Part shown: piece by piece, positions 8,426-17,253 of the stretch | How the letters are laid out: every line of letters starts with the position of its first letter | How positions within the stretch are numbered: the stretch's first letter is position 1 | NCBI RefSeq assembly: GCF_035317345.1 | Contig: NZ_JAYKTU010000003.1 | Direction: 5' to 3' (one strand) | Length of the DNA stretch: 64,000 bases | DNA from: Cellvibrio fontiphilus | Lineage (GTDB): Bacteria; Pseudomonadota; Gammaproteobacteria; Pseudomonadales; Cellvibrionaceae | Position numbers and translations under genes: made by a program | Notes under the pieces: model-generated | The model's input: the letters and a program-made list of their open reading frames with translations, nothing else | Databases searched by the model: none | Told to the model about the DNA's origin: nothing

Positions 8426-9782
8426 GACGCAGCATCAACTCGCATACTTCAGTGGCGGCGATGGGTTCAGCGGGAACCAAGCTGGCTTCAGTGGACATAA
8501 AAATCGGCGTGGAGTCGGCACCGGCCAACGCCAAACCATGTGAACCCTTAACCTGCTCCGGCCGCATGGAAATCACATCCATTAAATAGCGGAATCCCAA
8601 TTTTTTGCGCAGCACCTTGCCCACCATGCGCAGCATAGGGAAACGCAATTCAGGATTAAAAAATAATTCGCAGGGGTCATAACCGGGTTTGCGATGAATC
8701 TCTACTGTGGGTGCAAAATCCGGCGCTTTGTTGTCGTCCAGCCAATAATAATAGGTAAACCAGGCATTAGGTTCAGCGAGCAACACCAGTTCGCCCGAGC
8801 GCTCATGATCCAAGCCTGATTCGCGTTTACCCTCCGCATCCAACACCTGCGCTATACCCGGTTGCTGTTCAAATAATTGTTTAACAACAGGAATTAATTG
8901 TGCGTCTTGAATATAGACATGGGCGATTTGATGGTCAGCCACCGCAAAGGCTTTACTGGTTGCAGTTTCCAAATACTCGCGTCCCAAATCGGTTTTTACA
9001 GCGAGGAGATTCGCTTCGCGCAAAATACGATTGGGGTGCACGGGTGTGTCCACCGCGCCAATACCGTATTCCGATAACACAATCACGCGGCAATTGCGCG
9101 CGGTAAAAAAGTCGAGCAACTTGCCCACCAACCCATCCACTTCTTGCAGGTCTTTACTGACATCACCCTGGGGGCCGACTTTTTGCAGACAGTAATCCAA
9201 ATGTGGCAGATAGACTAATTGCAAGCTGGGGGATTTTTTTAATTCAACCTTTATGGCGGCATCGGCAATCCACGCGCTGGATTTAATGGAAGTCGCCGGC
9301 CCCCAAAATTGAAACAGCGGAAATGGACCCAATTCCTTTGTTAACTCTTCGCGCCATTCCAGCGGGCAGGTATAGCAATCCGGTAACTTAACACCATCGG
9401 CGCAATAGAGTGGGCGCGGGGTGAGGGTGTAATCCGCACCCGTGGCCATGGCGTACCACCAAAATGTATTGGCACAGGTGAAAGATGAATCTTTAGCGCG
9501 CGCCATGTCCCAAATTTTCGGCGCCTGAATCAAACGGTTGCTCTGCCGCCACAACCAAACCTCATTCAAATCGCGAAAGTACCAGCCGTTGGCGACTATC
9601 CCATGTTCACTGGGGGTTTTACCGGTAAGGTATGTCGCTTGCACAGCACAGGTCACGGCGGGCACCATGGGTTTGATATCCACACTGTTGCCCAGCAACT
9701 TTTGTAAGTTGGGTGTGTGCTCGCCAATTAACTTGCGCGTTAAACCCACCACATTGATAACCAACGTCCGTTGCATAAACAC
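8412..9782 (-). CDS. eboF: EboF, alkaline phosphatase / nucleotide pyrophosphatase family
   Basis: 456 residues of the type I phosphodiesterase/nucleotide pyrophosphatase fold. The nucleophile region TCAVQATYLTGKTPSEHG (about residues 43-60) has the Thr expected at the active site, and the metal-binding motifs LPHLDYCLQ and ADHQIAHVYI follow. It begins 2 nt after the eboE stop, so translation is probably coupled. There is no signal peptide, so it is cytoplasmic, unlike many family members. The natural substrate within the Ebo pathway is unknown. Confidence 0.88.
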   Translation of the reverse strand: MFMQRTLVINVVGLTRKLIGEHTPNLQKLLGNSVDIKPMVPAVTCAVQATYLTGKTPSEHGIVANGWYFRDLNEVWLWRQSNRLIQAPKIWDMARAKDSSFTCANTFWWYAMATGADYTLTPRPLYCADGVKLPDCYTCPLEWREELTKELGPFPLFQFWGPATSIKSSAWIADAAIKVELKKSPSLQLVYLPHLDYCLQKVGPQGDVSKDLQEVDGLVGKLLDFFTARNCRVIVLSEYGIGAVDTPVHPNRILREANLLAVKTDLGREYLETATSKAFAVADHQIAHVYIQDAQLIPVVKQLFEQQPGIAQVLDAEGKRESGLDHERSGELVLLAEPNAWFTYYYWLDDNKAPDFAPTVEIHRKPGYDPCELFFNPELRFPMLRMVGKVLRKKLGFRYLMDVISMRPEQVKGSHGLALAGADSTPIFMSTEASLVPAEPIAATEVCELMLRHVFD

Positions 9783-9784
9783 CC

Positions 9785-10888
9785 TTAATTATTTTGCTCT
9801 AGCAAATGATTTAGCCACTGCAATTCGCGCGCAATAGAAACATCCAGCGGGTAATCGCGCAAATGCGCAGGCAGGTTTTTAAAGCTGTAGGTTTCTACTT
9901 CCAGCGGGATGGACTTATCCAGCAGCGGTAAAAAATCCCGCAGGAAAAATTGAGTAGTGCCGCAGGCGCCTAAATGGTCGATAAATATCGGCACATGAAA
10001 ATGTACGCGACACTCACTGAATTGTTCGCCGGCATCAAGCGCCGCTTGTAATTGTGGCAAATCACTAAAGCGCTTTAATCCGCTGGTATTTTTTGCCACC
10101 GCCTGATGTAAATACACCGGCTCGTTAAACTGGATCAGCTGCGCAATTTCTTCGCCTTGGGCGCGCAGCGCACTGGAAACTTGCACTTTGGCAATGATGA
10201 TATTGGCAGCATGCAAGCGCGCAAACACGTCGGCTGCACTTTCAAATTCCACTGCTTGATGACAGCAGTCAAAACAAATACCGATGTAGTTTTGTAAATG
10301 CGCGGGAAAATTCATGCGCGCAAAAAACTCAATCGTTTCCTCTGTGGTTTCCAGCACGCAGCAAGGCTCAGGCTCCAGCGCTAAACGCACCAGAATACCG
10401 CTGCGTTGATGCAGCGCCTGCAAATGCTCCAACACCGAGAGCAAATTCGCGCGCACCACAGGCCAATCACTGTCTTCAAAACCCTCTTTAAACGCGATGG
10501 GCACAGTGGAAATTGAAATGGTGCTGGTATGTGTAGCCAATGCCACGGCCAAATCGCCTAGCCGTCGGGTGTAACTGACGCGCTCCTGGGTGCGCCAATC
10601 AGGTTCATAGACAGCGGCTTTTACCGGCGCATCGTGAAAGGTGCCATAGGGAAAACCATTAATGGTGAGCAAATAACAATTGTGTTGTTCGCACCAATTG
10701 CGGAATTGCGCAATTTTTTGCTCATCCAATTCCACACTGGCTTGCTGGGCAATACGCAGCCCCAGAGGGAAAGCGCGATGTGGTGAAAACTGTTGTTTTA
10801 CACTCAAACCGTGGGATTCAAGATTATCCAGCACATGCTGCCAGGATTCGCCGGGGTGAATATTGCTGCAATAGGTAAGCTGGCGCAT
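9785..10888 (-). CDS. eboE: EboE, TIM-barrel sugar isomerase/AP-endonuclease-like protein
   Basis: 367 residues with the metabolite traits of the xylose isomerase-like TIM barrel: LALEPEPCCVLETTEE and IGICFDCCHQAVEFE are the Glu, Asp and His segments expected to bind metal. It sits between eboD and eboF with only 2 nt to each neighbour, indicating one transcript. Family members with this context are named EboE; the reaction is not defined. The internal Cys pair (CFDCCH) next to the metal site is characteristic of this subgroup rather than of classical AP endonucleases. Confidence 0.87.
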   Translation of the reverse strand: MRQLTYCSNIHPGESWQHVLDNLESHGLSVKQQFSPHRAFPLGLRIAQQASVELDEQKIAQFRNWCEQHNCYLLTINGFPYGTFHDAPVKAAVYEPDWRTQERVSYTRRLGDLAVALATHTSTISISTVPIAFKEGFEDSDWPVVRANLLSVLEHLQALHQRSGILVRLALEPEPCCVLETTEETIEFFARMNFPAHLQNYIGICFDCCHQAVEFESAADVFARLHAANIIIAKVQVSSALRAQGEEIAQLIQFNEPVYLHQAVAKNTSGLKRFSDLPQLQAALDAGEQFSECRVHFHVPIFIDHLGACGTTQFFLRDFLPLLDKSIPLEVETYSFKNLPAHLRDYPLDVSIARELQWLNHLLEQNN

Positions 10889-10890
10889 GG

Positions 10891-12036
10891 TTAGTGGGCG
10901 GGAAAATCGCGTAGCAAAGTGTTGATACTGCGCTGCATAACGGCTTCATCAATCTCATTAAATTGCGCAGCCTGACCTTCACCGGTCAACAGGGTGATGC
11001 ACAATTCGCCACCTAAATGTTCGCGAAAATCCTGCAGGGCTTTGTGAATATCCAGCTGGATAAATGCGCTGTGACTTAAGGCAAAACCCAAATCTTGCAA
11101 GGTGGTGAAAATTTTCTGTTGCACCGCTGCACTGATAAAACCCATCTGCGCCGAATACAGGGAGTCCAAGGCGATGCCAATAGCAACCGCTTCACCGTGA
11201 CGCAAATCGTGATGGGATAACTCCTCCAAACGATGCGCCGACCAGTGGCCAAAATCCAGCGGTCGCGCGCTGCCATATTCGAAGGGATCACCACTGGTGG
11301 CGATATGATGCAAATGCAATTCAGCACAGCGGCGAATCATGTAGGCCACGGCCTGCTCATCAAACTCCGCCAGCAAATGGCGATTATCAAACAGCCAATT
11401 AAAAAATTCGGCGTCTTTAATCAGCGCGACTTTTACCGCCTCGGCAATACCCGCACGCTGGTCGCGTTTGGGCAGGGTTTGCAAAAACGCAAAATCATTA
11501 ATCACTGCGTAGGGTGGCACAAAAGTACCCAAATAATTTTTGCGACCTAAAAAATTCACCGCATTTTTCACACCTATGCCTGCATCATTTTGCCCCAGCA
11601 CAGTGGTGGGCATGCGGATCAAACGAATACCGCGATGCGCGGTAGCCGCCGCATACCCCATAGCATCCAACACCGAACCGCCGCCAATCACCAACACAAA
11701 ACTGTGGCGGTCAATCTTGTAGTCCTGCGTCAGGCGATAAAATTCCTGCACTTCTTGCGGATCGTTTTTGCACACTTCCCCGCTGCGTACAATTAACGCC
11801 GGCAAAATCAAATTGATGGTGTCGCTGTGGCAGCGCGCATACTCCTCCAACTCTTCCAAAATATGCGGGTGATTTTTTAATACATCCGCGTCAATCACGG
11901 GGAAGAGTTTGTGCTCTTTATTGCCGGCGCGCTGCAAAATATCGCACAACACGGGATTTTCCACCGCAAAGGTGTGGTGGGTAAAATTCACCGGAAATTC
12001 ATAACTGACGCTAAAACGCTGGATAATCTGCGACAT
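10891..12036 (-). CDS. eboD: EboD, 3-dehydroquinate synthase-like protein
   Basis: 381 residues of the dehydroquinate synthase fold. It has the NAD-binding GGGSVLDAMGYAAA segment (about 118-131), TTVLGQNDAGIGVKNAVN and the metal-ligand segments GIAEAVKVALIKD and FGHWSAHRLEELS. It is not the shikimate-pathway AroB: its place in the ebo cluster and its divergent N-terminus point to a sugar-phosphate cyclase with another product. Gaps are 17 nt to eboB and 2 nt to eboE. Confidence 0.87.
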   Translation of the reverse strand: MSQIIQRFSVSYEFPVNFTHHTFAVENPVLCDILQRAGNKEHKLFPVIDADVLKNHPHILEELEEYARCHSDTINLILPALIVRSGEVCKNDPQEVQEFYRLTQDYKIDRHSFVLVIGGGSVLDAMGYAAATAHRGIRLIRMPTTVLGQNDAGIGVKNAVNFLGRKNYLGTFVPPYAVINDFAFLQTLPKRDQRAGIAEAVKVALIKDAEFFNWLFDNRHLLAEFDEQAVAYMIRRCAELHLHHIATSGDPFEYGSARPLDFGHWSAHRLEELSHHDLRHGEAVAIGIALDSLYSAQMGFISAAVQQKIFTTLQDLGFALSHSAFIQLDIHKALQDFREHLGGELCITLLTGEGQAAQFNEIDEAVMQRSINTLLRDFPAH

Positions 12037-12053
12037 CTTTTTTACTGCGAATA

Positions 12054-12950
12054 TTAATTGGGTACGGGTTCATCAACGCGGGGTTTTTGGCCGCGCAAAA
12101 CTGAGTTATCGCTGTAGGACTGACGCTGGTCAATCACTGGCGCGCGCTGCAATGCCTCCACATCAATTTGACCAGACTGGGCATAGGCGGCAATGGCATT
12201 GCTCCAGGTAGTTAATTCCACAGCGGCGGGATCTATACCGCGCTCGAGCATTAATTGCGCTGTTTTCGGCACCGACAGTGGGTCACTGACACCCCAGTCG
12301 GCGGAGCTGTCCACGATAATTCGCTCAGGGCCATATTCGCGCACAATTTCCACCATACGCGCAGAACCCATCTTGGTGTTGGGGTAAATAGTGAACGCCG
12401 CCCAAGCGCCGTAATCCAATACATCGCGCACGGTTTCTTCGTTGTTGTGGTCGATAATTAATTTATGCATAGGCACGCCGATTTCACGCGCGACATCCAT
12501 AGAGCGCAAAACGCCGCGTTTTTTATCGCGATGAGGCGAGTGCACCATTACCACCATGTCGTAATCCACTGCCATTTTTAATTGCGCTTGATAGGCGTGC
12601 TCTTCGGCGGGGGTCATTTCGTCATAGCCAATTTCACCAATCGCCACCACACCTTCTTTTAAAATAAATTGCGGCAAAATTTCCAACACTTCGCGCGCTA
12701 AACCTTCGTTATTGGCCTCTTTGGAATTTAATCCAATCGCACAGTAGTGGGCGATACCAAATTGCGAGGCGCGAAAACGCTCCCAACCAATCAAGCTCGC
12801 GTAGTAATCAATAAACGAGCCTATGTTGGTGCGCGGTTGCCCCAACCAAAACGCGGGTTCAATAACTGCGCGAATACCCGCCGCGGCCATGGCTTCGTAG
12901 TCGTCAGTGGTGCGGCTACACATGTGAATATGCGGATCAAAAAATTTCAT
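12054..12950 (-). CDS. eboB: EboB, TatD-like metal-dependent hydrolase
   Basis: 298 residues of the amidohydrolase/TatD superfamily. The N-terminal metal motif is FFDPHIHMCS, followed by AIGEIGYDE (bridging Glu), MVVMVHSPHRDKKRG, LIIDHNNEE and IIVDSSADWG, the usual order of His, Glu and Asp ligands. All catalytic ligands appear intact. It is the second gene of the ebo operon, 67 nt after eboA. The substrate is not known; this subgroup is distinct from the TatD nucleases. Confidence 0.88.
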   Translation of the reverse strand: MKFFDPHIHMCSRTTDDYEAMAAAGIRAVIEPAFWLGQPRTNIGSFIDYYASLIGWERFRASQFGIAHYCAIGLNSKEANNEGLAREVLEILPQFILKEGVVAIGEIGYDEMTPAEEHAYQAQLKMAVDYDMVVMVHSPHRDKKRGVLRSMDVAREIGVPMHKLIIDHNNEETVRDVLDYGAWAAFTIYPNTKMGSARMVEIVREYGPERIIVDSSADWGVSDPLSVPKTAQLMLERGIDPAAVELTTWSNAIAAYAQSGQIDVEALQRAPVIDQRQSYSDNSVLRGQKPRVDEPVPN

Positions 12951-13017
12951 AATAGTTTCCAGTGATAAGCTGTCGCACTGACAGAAAAGTACAAAACGTC
13001 ACCCGGCCAATAGGTCA

Positions 13018-13689
13018 TCAAGCCAACAGCAGTTGCACATCAGCAGGAATATCGCGCCCGGCACTGCGGCGCTCATCCACGTAGTCTTTTACCATAGCCT
13101 GTAAATCTGCGTTGTGGCGCTTATCGGCACCGTAAATATTCGCCAGCGGCTCACCAACAAACAGGGCTTTGAGCAGCATTTGATTCCAGGCGATATCGTC
13201 AAAATACAAAAAGGGATAAGGCGAATCGCAGGCGACTGCCGCGAAAACCGAACGCATATTAGTGCGGCAACCTTCCGCTGCACGCCACAGATGTTGTTTA
13301 GGTTCAGGCAAAAGGCAAAGCGCACGATAATAAGCGCAGGTTTCGCCCTCATCAGCAAAACGAAACCATTGATTAAACCGATCAGCAAAATCGGCGGCAG
13401 CCAGATCGCGACGCGCCAAGACAAAACTAATGCGAACGGTTTCCAGCAAGCTCCAGATTTTGGGATTCCATCCGGGGATTAATTGTGCCGCCGCGCTTAT
13501 GTCTTCGCTGCCGGGTTCAAGCGGTTGCCGCGGTATATGGCGGCTCGCCAGAGAGATTAGCTGGGTAAAACGATCATCCGTGACGCCCGTGGAAATTTGT
13601 TCCTGAGTGCGCCTTACAAACTCCAGTGAAGCCGGATTTAAACGCACTGCCAACACACTATTTAATAGCGCCAGACAGGGATTGCTCAT
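13018..13689 (-). CDS. eboA: EboA domain protein
   Basis: 223 residues, matching the length and context of EboA proteins. Helical, without signal peptide or membrane segment; recognisable stretches are PGWNPKIWSLLETVRISFVL and YPFLYFDDIAWNQM. EboA has no known enzymatic activity and is the family marker of the cluster. It is the first gene of the operon on the minus strand. Its start lies 80 nt from the divergent small ORF beginning MNTYAG, so promoter and any operator must lie in that gap or within the repeat. Confidence 0.82.
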   Translation of the reverse strand: MSNPCLALLNSVLAVRLNPASLEFVRRTQEQISTGVTDDRFTQLISLASRHIPRQPLEPGSEDISAAAQLIPGWNPKIWSLLETVRISFVLARRDLAAADFADRFNQWFRFADEGETCAYYRALCLLPEPKQHLWRAAEGCRTNMRSVFAAVACDSPYPFLYFDDIAWNQMLLKALFVGEPLANIYGADKRHNADLQAMVKDYVDERRSAGRDIPADVQLLLA

Positions 13690-13737
13690 GATGTTTACAG
13701 CTTTTAGAGAGGGTTATTGTTTTTATCTCGTCCAACT

Positions 13738-13786
13738 CAGAGTAGTTTTAGGCAGGAGAGCGGAGCAAGATGAATACGTATGCAGG
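13738..13786 (+). repeat. Direct repeat copy 2, MNTYAG element (right side of ebo operon)
   Basis: Second copy of the element at 7472-7520, in the same orientation, 6,266 bp away. It has the identical 17-nt core ATGAATACGTATGCAGG and the upstream CAGAGTAGTTTT. It lies immediately upstream of eboA, on the opposite strand. Confidence 0.7.
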
Positions 13787-13985
13787 GTTGCCTTGGCCAA
13801 TTATTGACTGGACAACGTTCATTCAAATAAATATGACTTTATTAGATCACTACCAGCGGGAGGGTAAAAGAGAAGAATCGCTAAGAAAAGAAAAGAGGCG
13901 CCACCAGACAAGTCCAGCAGCGCAGCCGGCCGACTGCGCTGCCAGGTCAACCGCGCGCTTAACTGAACAAATTGCGGAAGAATAA
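13770..13985 (+). CDS. Small ORF beginning MNTYAG, copy 2 (71 aa)
   Basis: 71 codons from ATG 13770, preceded by GGCAGGAGAGCGGAG. The N-terminus MNTYAGLPWPIIDW is hydrophobic; the middle is charged (HYQREGKREESLRKEKRR). The last third overlaps the putative dacA terminator hairpin and the final codons of dacA on the other strand, so the C-terminal part may be accidental. It is divergent from eboA. No known family is recognised. The shared start with the 7504 ORF is the main support that it is translated. Confidence 0.35.
   Translation: MNTYAGLPWPIIDWTTFIQINMTLLDHYQREGKREESLRKEKRRHQTSPAAQPADCAARSTARLTEQIAEE
13917..13942 (-). terminator. Hairpin downstream of dacA
   Basis: Inverted repeat GCAGCGCAG / CTGCGCTGC (9 bp, 8-nt loop) 17 nt beyond the dacA stop. 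A U-rich tract (CCTCTTTTCTTTTC) follows only about 20 nt later, so intrinsic termination is possible but not clear. Confidence 0.35.
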
Positions 13986-15176
13986 TTTCAAGCTGTCTAA
14001 CAAACGAGCAAAAAAGCCCGCCTCTTCTACCGCATTAACTGCCACTATCGGGGTGTTTACCAGCAGCTGACCGTCCAGCTCTACGGTGAGGTTGCCCAAC
14101 TCTTGCCCGACTGCAATAGGAGCTTTAATGACTTCATTAACATGCATCTTGGCTTGCAGTAACTGCTCGCGCCCTTTGGGCAGGGTCAGCACTATATCTT
14201 TGGGAATCGCCAAACTCACCTCTTCGGCCTTGCCCGCCCATACACGGGAAGTGCCAACTTGCTGGCCAGCCTGATAGAGCGACGTGGTTTGGAAATAACG
14301 GAAGCCATAAGCCAGGAGTTTTTCTGTTTCAGCCGCGCGTGCACTCTCGCTCGCAGTGCCCATCACAACAGCAATAAAACGGGTATTGTCACGTTTTGCA
14401 GAGGCCACCAGACAATAACCCGCCTCTTCGGTATGACCGGTTTTTAAACCATCCACAGCCTCATCGCGAAACAACAGAGTGTTGCGATTGGGCTGGCGAA
14501 TATTGTTGTAGGTGAAATATTTTTCCGCATGCAATGGGTAGTGGGTTGGGTGATCGTTGATAATGGCGCGCGCCAATACCGCCAGATCTTTTGCTGTCGT
14601 CAAATGGCCTTCTGCAGGCCAGCCGGAAGAGTTTTCGAAGTGAGTATCAACCATACCGAGACGAGCAGCAGTCTGGTTCATCAGGTCCACAAATGCATCT
14701 TCATTACCGGACACATATTCAGCCAGAGCTACAGTGGCGTCATTGCCGGATTGGATAATTACACCGCGCAGCAAATCGATTACCGGCACCTGGGTGCCCT
14801 CTTTTACGTACATACGCGAGCCGCCCATTTTCCAGGCTTTGACGCTGATGTTTACCAGCGAATCCTCGCTAATGCGGCCTTTCTCAATTTCATCCACCAC
14901 CAGATAACTGGACATCATTTTGGTGAGGCTTGCAGGAGGTAAACGCTGCGCCGAGTTGTATTCGGCCACAATCGAGCCGGTGGTGGCATCCACCAAAATA
15001 TACCCGGTTGCCGCTAATTGCGGCGCCGCAGGAATAGCCTGTGGTTGCTGCTGCACAACCTGGCCAGGCACTGGTGTAGGCAAAGTCGCAGAGGGAACCG
15101 GAGCGCTGGGCTGCTGCGCAAACGCAAGGCCTGCACTGGCGAGAAAAATACTGGCAACAAATTGTTTAATCATCAT
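13959..15176 (-). CDS. dacA: D-alanyl-D-alanine carboxypeptidase (PBP5/6 family)
   Basis: 405 residues. A signal peptide (about 1-20, ending LAFA) is followed by a Pro/Gln-rich spacer. The penicillin-binding motifs are complete: SLTK (near 84), SGN (near 144) and KTG in DGLKTGHTEE (near 245). The C-terminal beta domain and an amphipathic tail (ARLLDSLKLFFRNLFS) fit anchoring to the outer face of the inner membrane, as in PBP5. It trims the terminal D-Ala from peptidoglycan stem peptides. It is the last gene of the mrdA-rodA-mltB-rlpA-dacA run, 93 nt after rlpA. Confidence 0.95.
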   Translation of the reverse strand: MMIKQFVASIFLASAGLAFAQQPSAPVPSATLPTPVPGQVVQQQPQAIPAAPQLAATGYILVDATTGSIVAEYNSAQRLPPASLTKMMSSYLVVDEIEKGRISEDSLVNISVKAWKMGGSRMYVKEGTQVPVIDLLRGVIIQSGNDATVALAEYVSGNEDAFVDLMNQTAARLGMVDTHFENSSGWPAEGHLTTAKDLAVLARAIINDHPTHYPLHAEKYFTYNNIRQPNRNTLLFRDEAVDGLKTGHTEEAGYCLVASAKRDNTRFIAVVMGTASESARAAETEKLLAYGFRYFQTTSLYQAGQQVGTSRVWAGKAEEVSLAIPKDIVLTLPKGREQLLQAKMHVNEVIKAPIAVGQELGNLTVELDGQLLVNTPIVAVNAVEEAGFFARLLDSLKLFFRNLFS

Positions 15177-15269
15177 GAGCTAAGACTCTGTAAAACAAGA
15201 AACATAAAATAATGGCGAATTGTAACAGTAATGCAGCGCAGTGAATCAAACCTGAATTTGATTGAGGAA

Positions 15270-16163
15270 TTATTGATAAACCACGTGAGCTTCAAATATT
15301 TTTATGCGTGCTAACTGATCGCGCGCATCTTGTAAGGATTTAGCGTTAGTGAATGGCCCCACACGCACACGGTGAATTTCTTTGGGGGACTGTGCAGATT
15401 GAATGGTCAGCGGGTAAGTTAATTTAGTACCTATATTTGCAGCAAATTGTTTAGCTGCCGTTTTTTGCGCAAAAGCTCCCACTTGCAAATAAGTTCCAGG
15501 AGGCAGCGCAGAGTCATTCGGCGAGGCTGGTGTTTTGCCGGCGCGCAAAGGAATAGGCGGCGCATCGTTGGGCAAGGCAATTTCCACTTCTACGCGCCCG
15601 GTGCCTGTTTTATGAATACCAATGCGCTGTGCCGCGGCATAACTCAAATCGATAATGCGCCCTTCATGAAAGGGGCCGCGATCATTAATACGCACTACCA
15701 CGCTCTTGCCGTTATCCAAATTTTTCACTCGCACATACGACGGAATCGGCAGGGTTTTATGCGCGCCGGTCATGGCGTACATATCGTAAAGTTCGCCATT
15801 TGAAGTGTGATAACCATTAAATTTTTTCCCGTACCATGAAGCGTAACCGCGCTCCTTGTAAGCGCTTTCATCTTTAATCAGATGATAGGTTTTACCTAAC
15901 ACCGTGTAGGGATTTTTGTTACCGGCGATAGTGCGCACTTCATAGCGCGGCACCGCATCGGGCACATGGGATAAATCTATATCCTCATCGGGACCAAAAT
16001 CTTTTTCATGGGCATAGCGGCCTTCGTTAGGATTGTGGGGTGGCTTGGCTTTTCCTGTCGGCGCTTTTTGAGGTGATGAACAAGCCGCGAGTAACAGCGA
16101 TAACACCAGCAAACCAACCTGGCACTTGCGAATAAATGCGATTGCCTGCACCACCCGAATCAT
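15270..16163 (-). CDS. rlpA: RlpA-family septal lytic transglycosylase lipoprotein
   Basis: 297 residues. A type II signal peptide ends LLLAACSS, giving a lipidated Cys near residue 28. The double-psi beta-barrel RlpA domain spans about 100-190 (YASWYGKKFNGYHTSNGE, RINDRGPFHEGRIIDLSYAAA), and a C-terminal SPOR domain (about 222-297) binds denuded septal glycan strands. In other gammaproteobacteria RlpA cleaves such strands at the septum. Its ATG overlaps the mltB stop (TAATG), so the two are translationally coupled. Confidence 0.93.
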   Translation of the reverse strand: MIRVVQAIAFIRKCQVGLLVLSLLLAACSSPQKAPTGKAKPPHNPNEGRYAHEKDFGPDEDIDLSHVPDAVPRYEVRTIAGNKNPYTVLGKTYHLIKDESAYKERGYASWYGKKFNGYHTSNGELYDMYAMTGAHKTLPIPSYVRVKNLDNGKSVVVRINDRGPFHEGRIIDLSYAAAQRIGIHKTGTGRVEVEIALPNDAPPIPLRAGKTPASPNDSALPPGTYLQVGAFAQKTAAKQFAANIGTKLTYPLTIQSAQSPKEIHRVRVGPFTNAKSLQDARDQLARIKIFEAHVVYQ

Positions 16164-17242
16164 TAGTTTATCCCCGCCGTGTTACTAATGGATTTATTCA
16201 TCGCCCTTCTTAATTCAAGACTCAAATCGTAGACTGCCATGGCATACATAGGGCTGCGGTTATAGCGCGTAATGGTGTAAAAGTTTTGCAGACCAAACCA
16301 ATATTCCAAACCGTTTACACCATCAAATTCAATCGCGATTGCCGGCAATTTTTTACTGGCTTTAGTAACAGGCACCACACCGATTTTTTTCCATTCGCCC
16401 AGAGTTAATGCCGGTGGCACTACTTTATTAAAGGCATCGTTAGCTATTACTTGTGCGCGCGCTTGCGACAACCGGGCCGGCACTACTACCGCTTTACCAC
16501 TTTGCCAACCATGTTTTTTGAAATAGTTGGCGACACTGCCTATGGCATCGGTTGGGTTATTCCAGATATCGGTAAAGCCATCACCACTGAAATCTACCGC
16601 AAAATTGCGATAGCTGGACGGCATGAATTGTCCGAATCCCATAGCGCCAGCATAAGAGCCTTTAAATTCGAGAGGGTTGTGTTTTTGCTCGCGCGTAAGG
16701 ATGAAATAATTCACCAACTCCGAGCGAAAAAAAGGTGCGCGCGGAGGATAATCAAACGCCAGTGTGGTGAGTGCATCGATGACTTTCCAACTGCCCATAT
16801 TGCGACCGTAATTAGTTTCTACACCAATAATCGCCACGATAATTTCAGCGGGCACACCGTATTGCCGCTCCGCCGCTTCCAGGGCGGCGCGATGCTCCTG
16901 CCAAAATGCAAGGCCATTGGTAATGCGCATGGGCACAATAAAAATAGGGCGGTATTCTTTCCAGGTCTTGGATTTTTCCGCTGGCCGTGCAATCGCATCC
17001 AGAATCGGTTGGCGCTTCTCGGCACTGCGCAGGATCGACTCCACTTCACTGGCGGTAAAACCGTGCTGTTGCACCATTTCATCGATAAACGCCGGCGCCA
17101 GTGGATGCTTGCTGTAATCGGCAACAGCAGGCGCAGTTATTGCCACTCCCAGGATCAATGGCAGTGTTTTATTGAACAGGCAGCTTTTGAAAAAACCGTG
17201 GATAAAAGACAAGATAAAACCTCGATATTGAATTAACGGCAT
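16163..17242 (-). CDS. mltB: Lytic murein transglycosylase B
   Basis: 359 residues, the usual length for MltB. An N-terminal hydrophobic segment (about 12-40, ending AVAD) serves as export signal; no lipobox Cys is evident, so it may be soluble. The catalytic Glu lies in IIGVETNYGRNMGSWKVIDA (near 143), with the family motifs SYAGAMGFGQFMPSSYRNFAVD and FSGDGFTDIW downstream. It cleaves the MurNAc-GlcNAc bond with formation of a 1,6-anhydro ring. It lies between rodA (11 nt gap) and rlpA. Confidence 0.94.
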   Translation of the reverse strand: MPLIQYRGFILSFIHGFFKSCLFNKTLPLILGVAITAPAVADYSKHPLAPAFIDEMVQQHGFTASEVESILRSAEKRQPILDAIARPAEKSKTWKEYRPIFIVPMRITNGLAFWQEHRAALEAAERQYGVPAEIIVAIIGVETNYGRNMGSWKVIDALTTLAFDYPPRAPFFRSELVNYFILTREQKHNPLEFKGSYAGAMGFGQFMPSSYRNFAVDFSGDGFTDIWNNPTDAIGSVANYFKKHGWQSGKAVVVPARLSQARAQVIANDAFNKVVPPALTLGEWKKIGVVPVTKASKKLPAIAIEFDGVNGLEYWFGLQNFYTITRYNRSPMYAMAVYDLSLELRRAMNKSISNTAGIN

Positions 17243-17253
17243 CAGGATTAACC

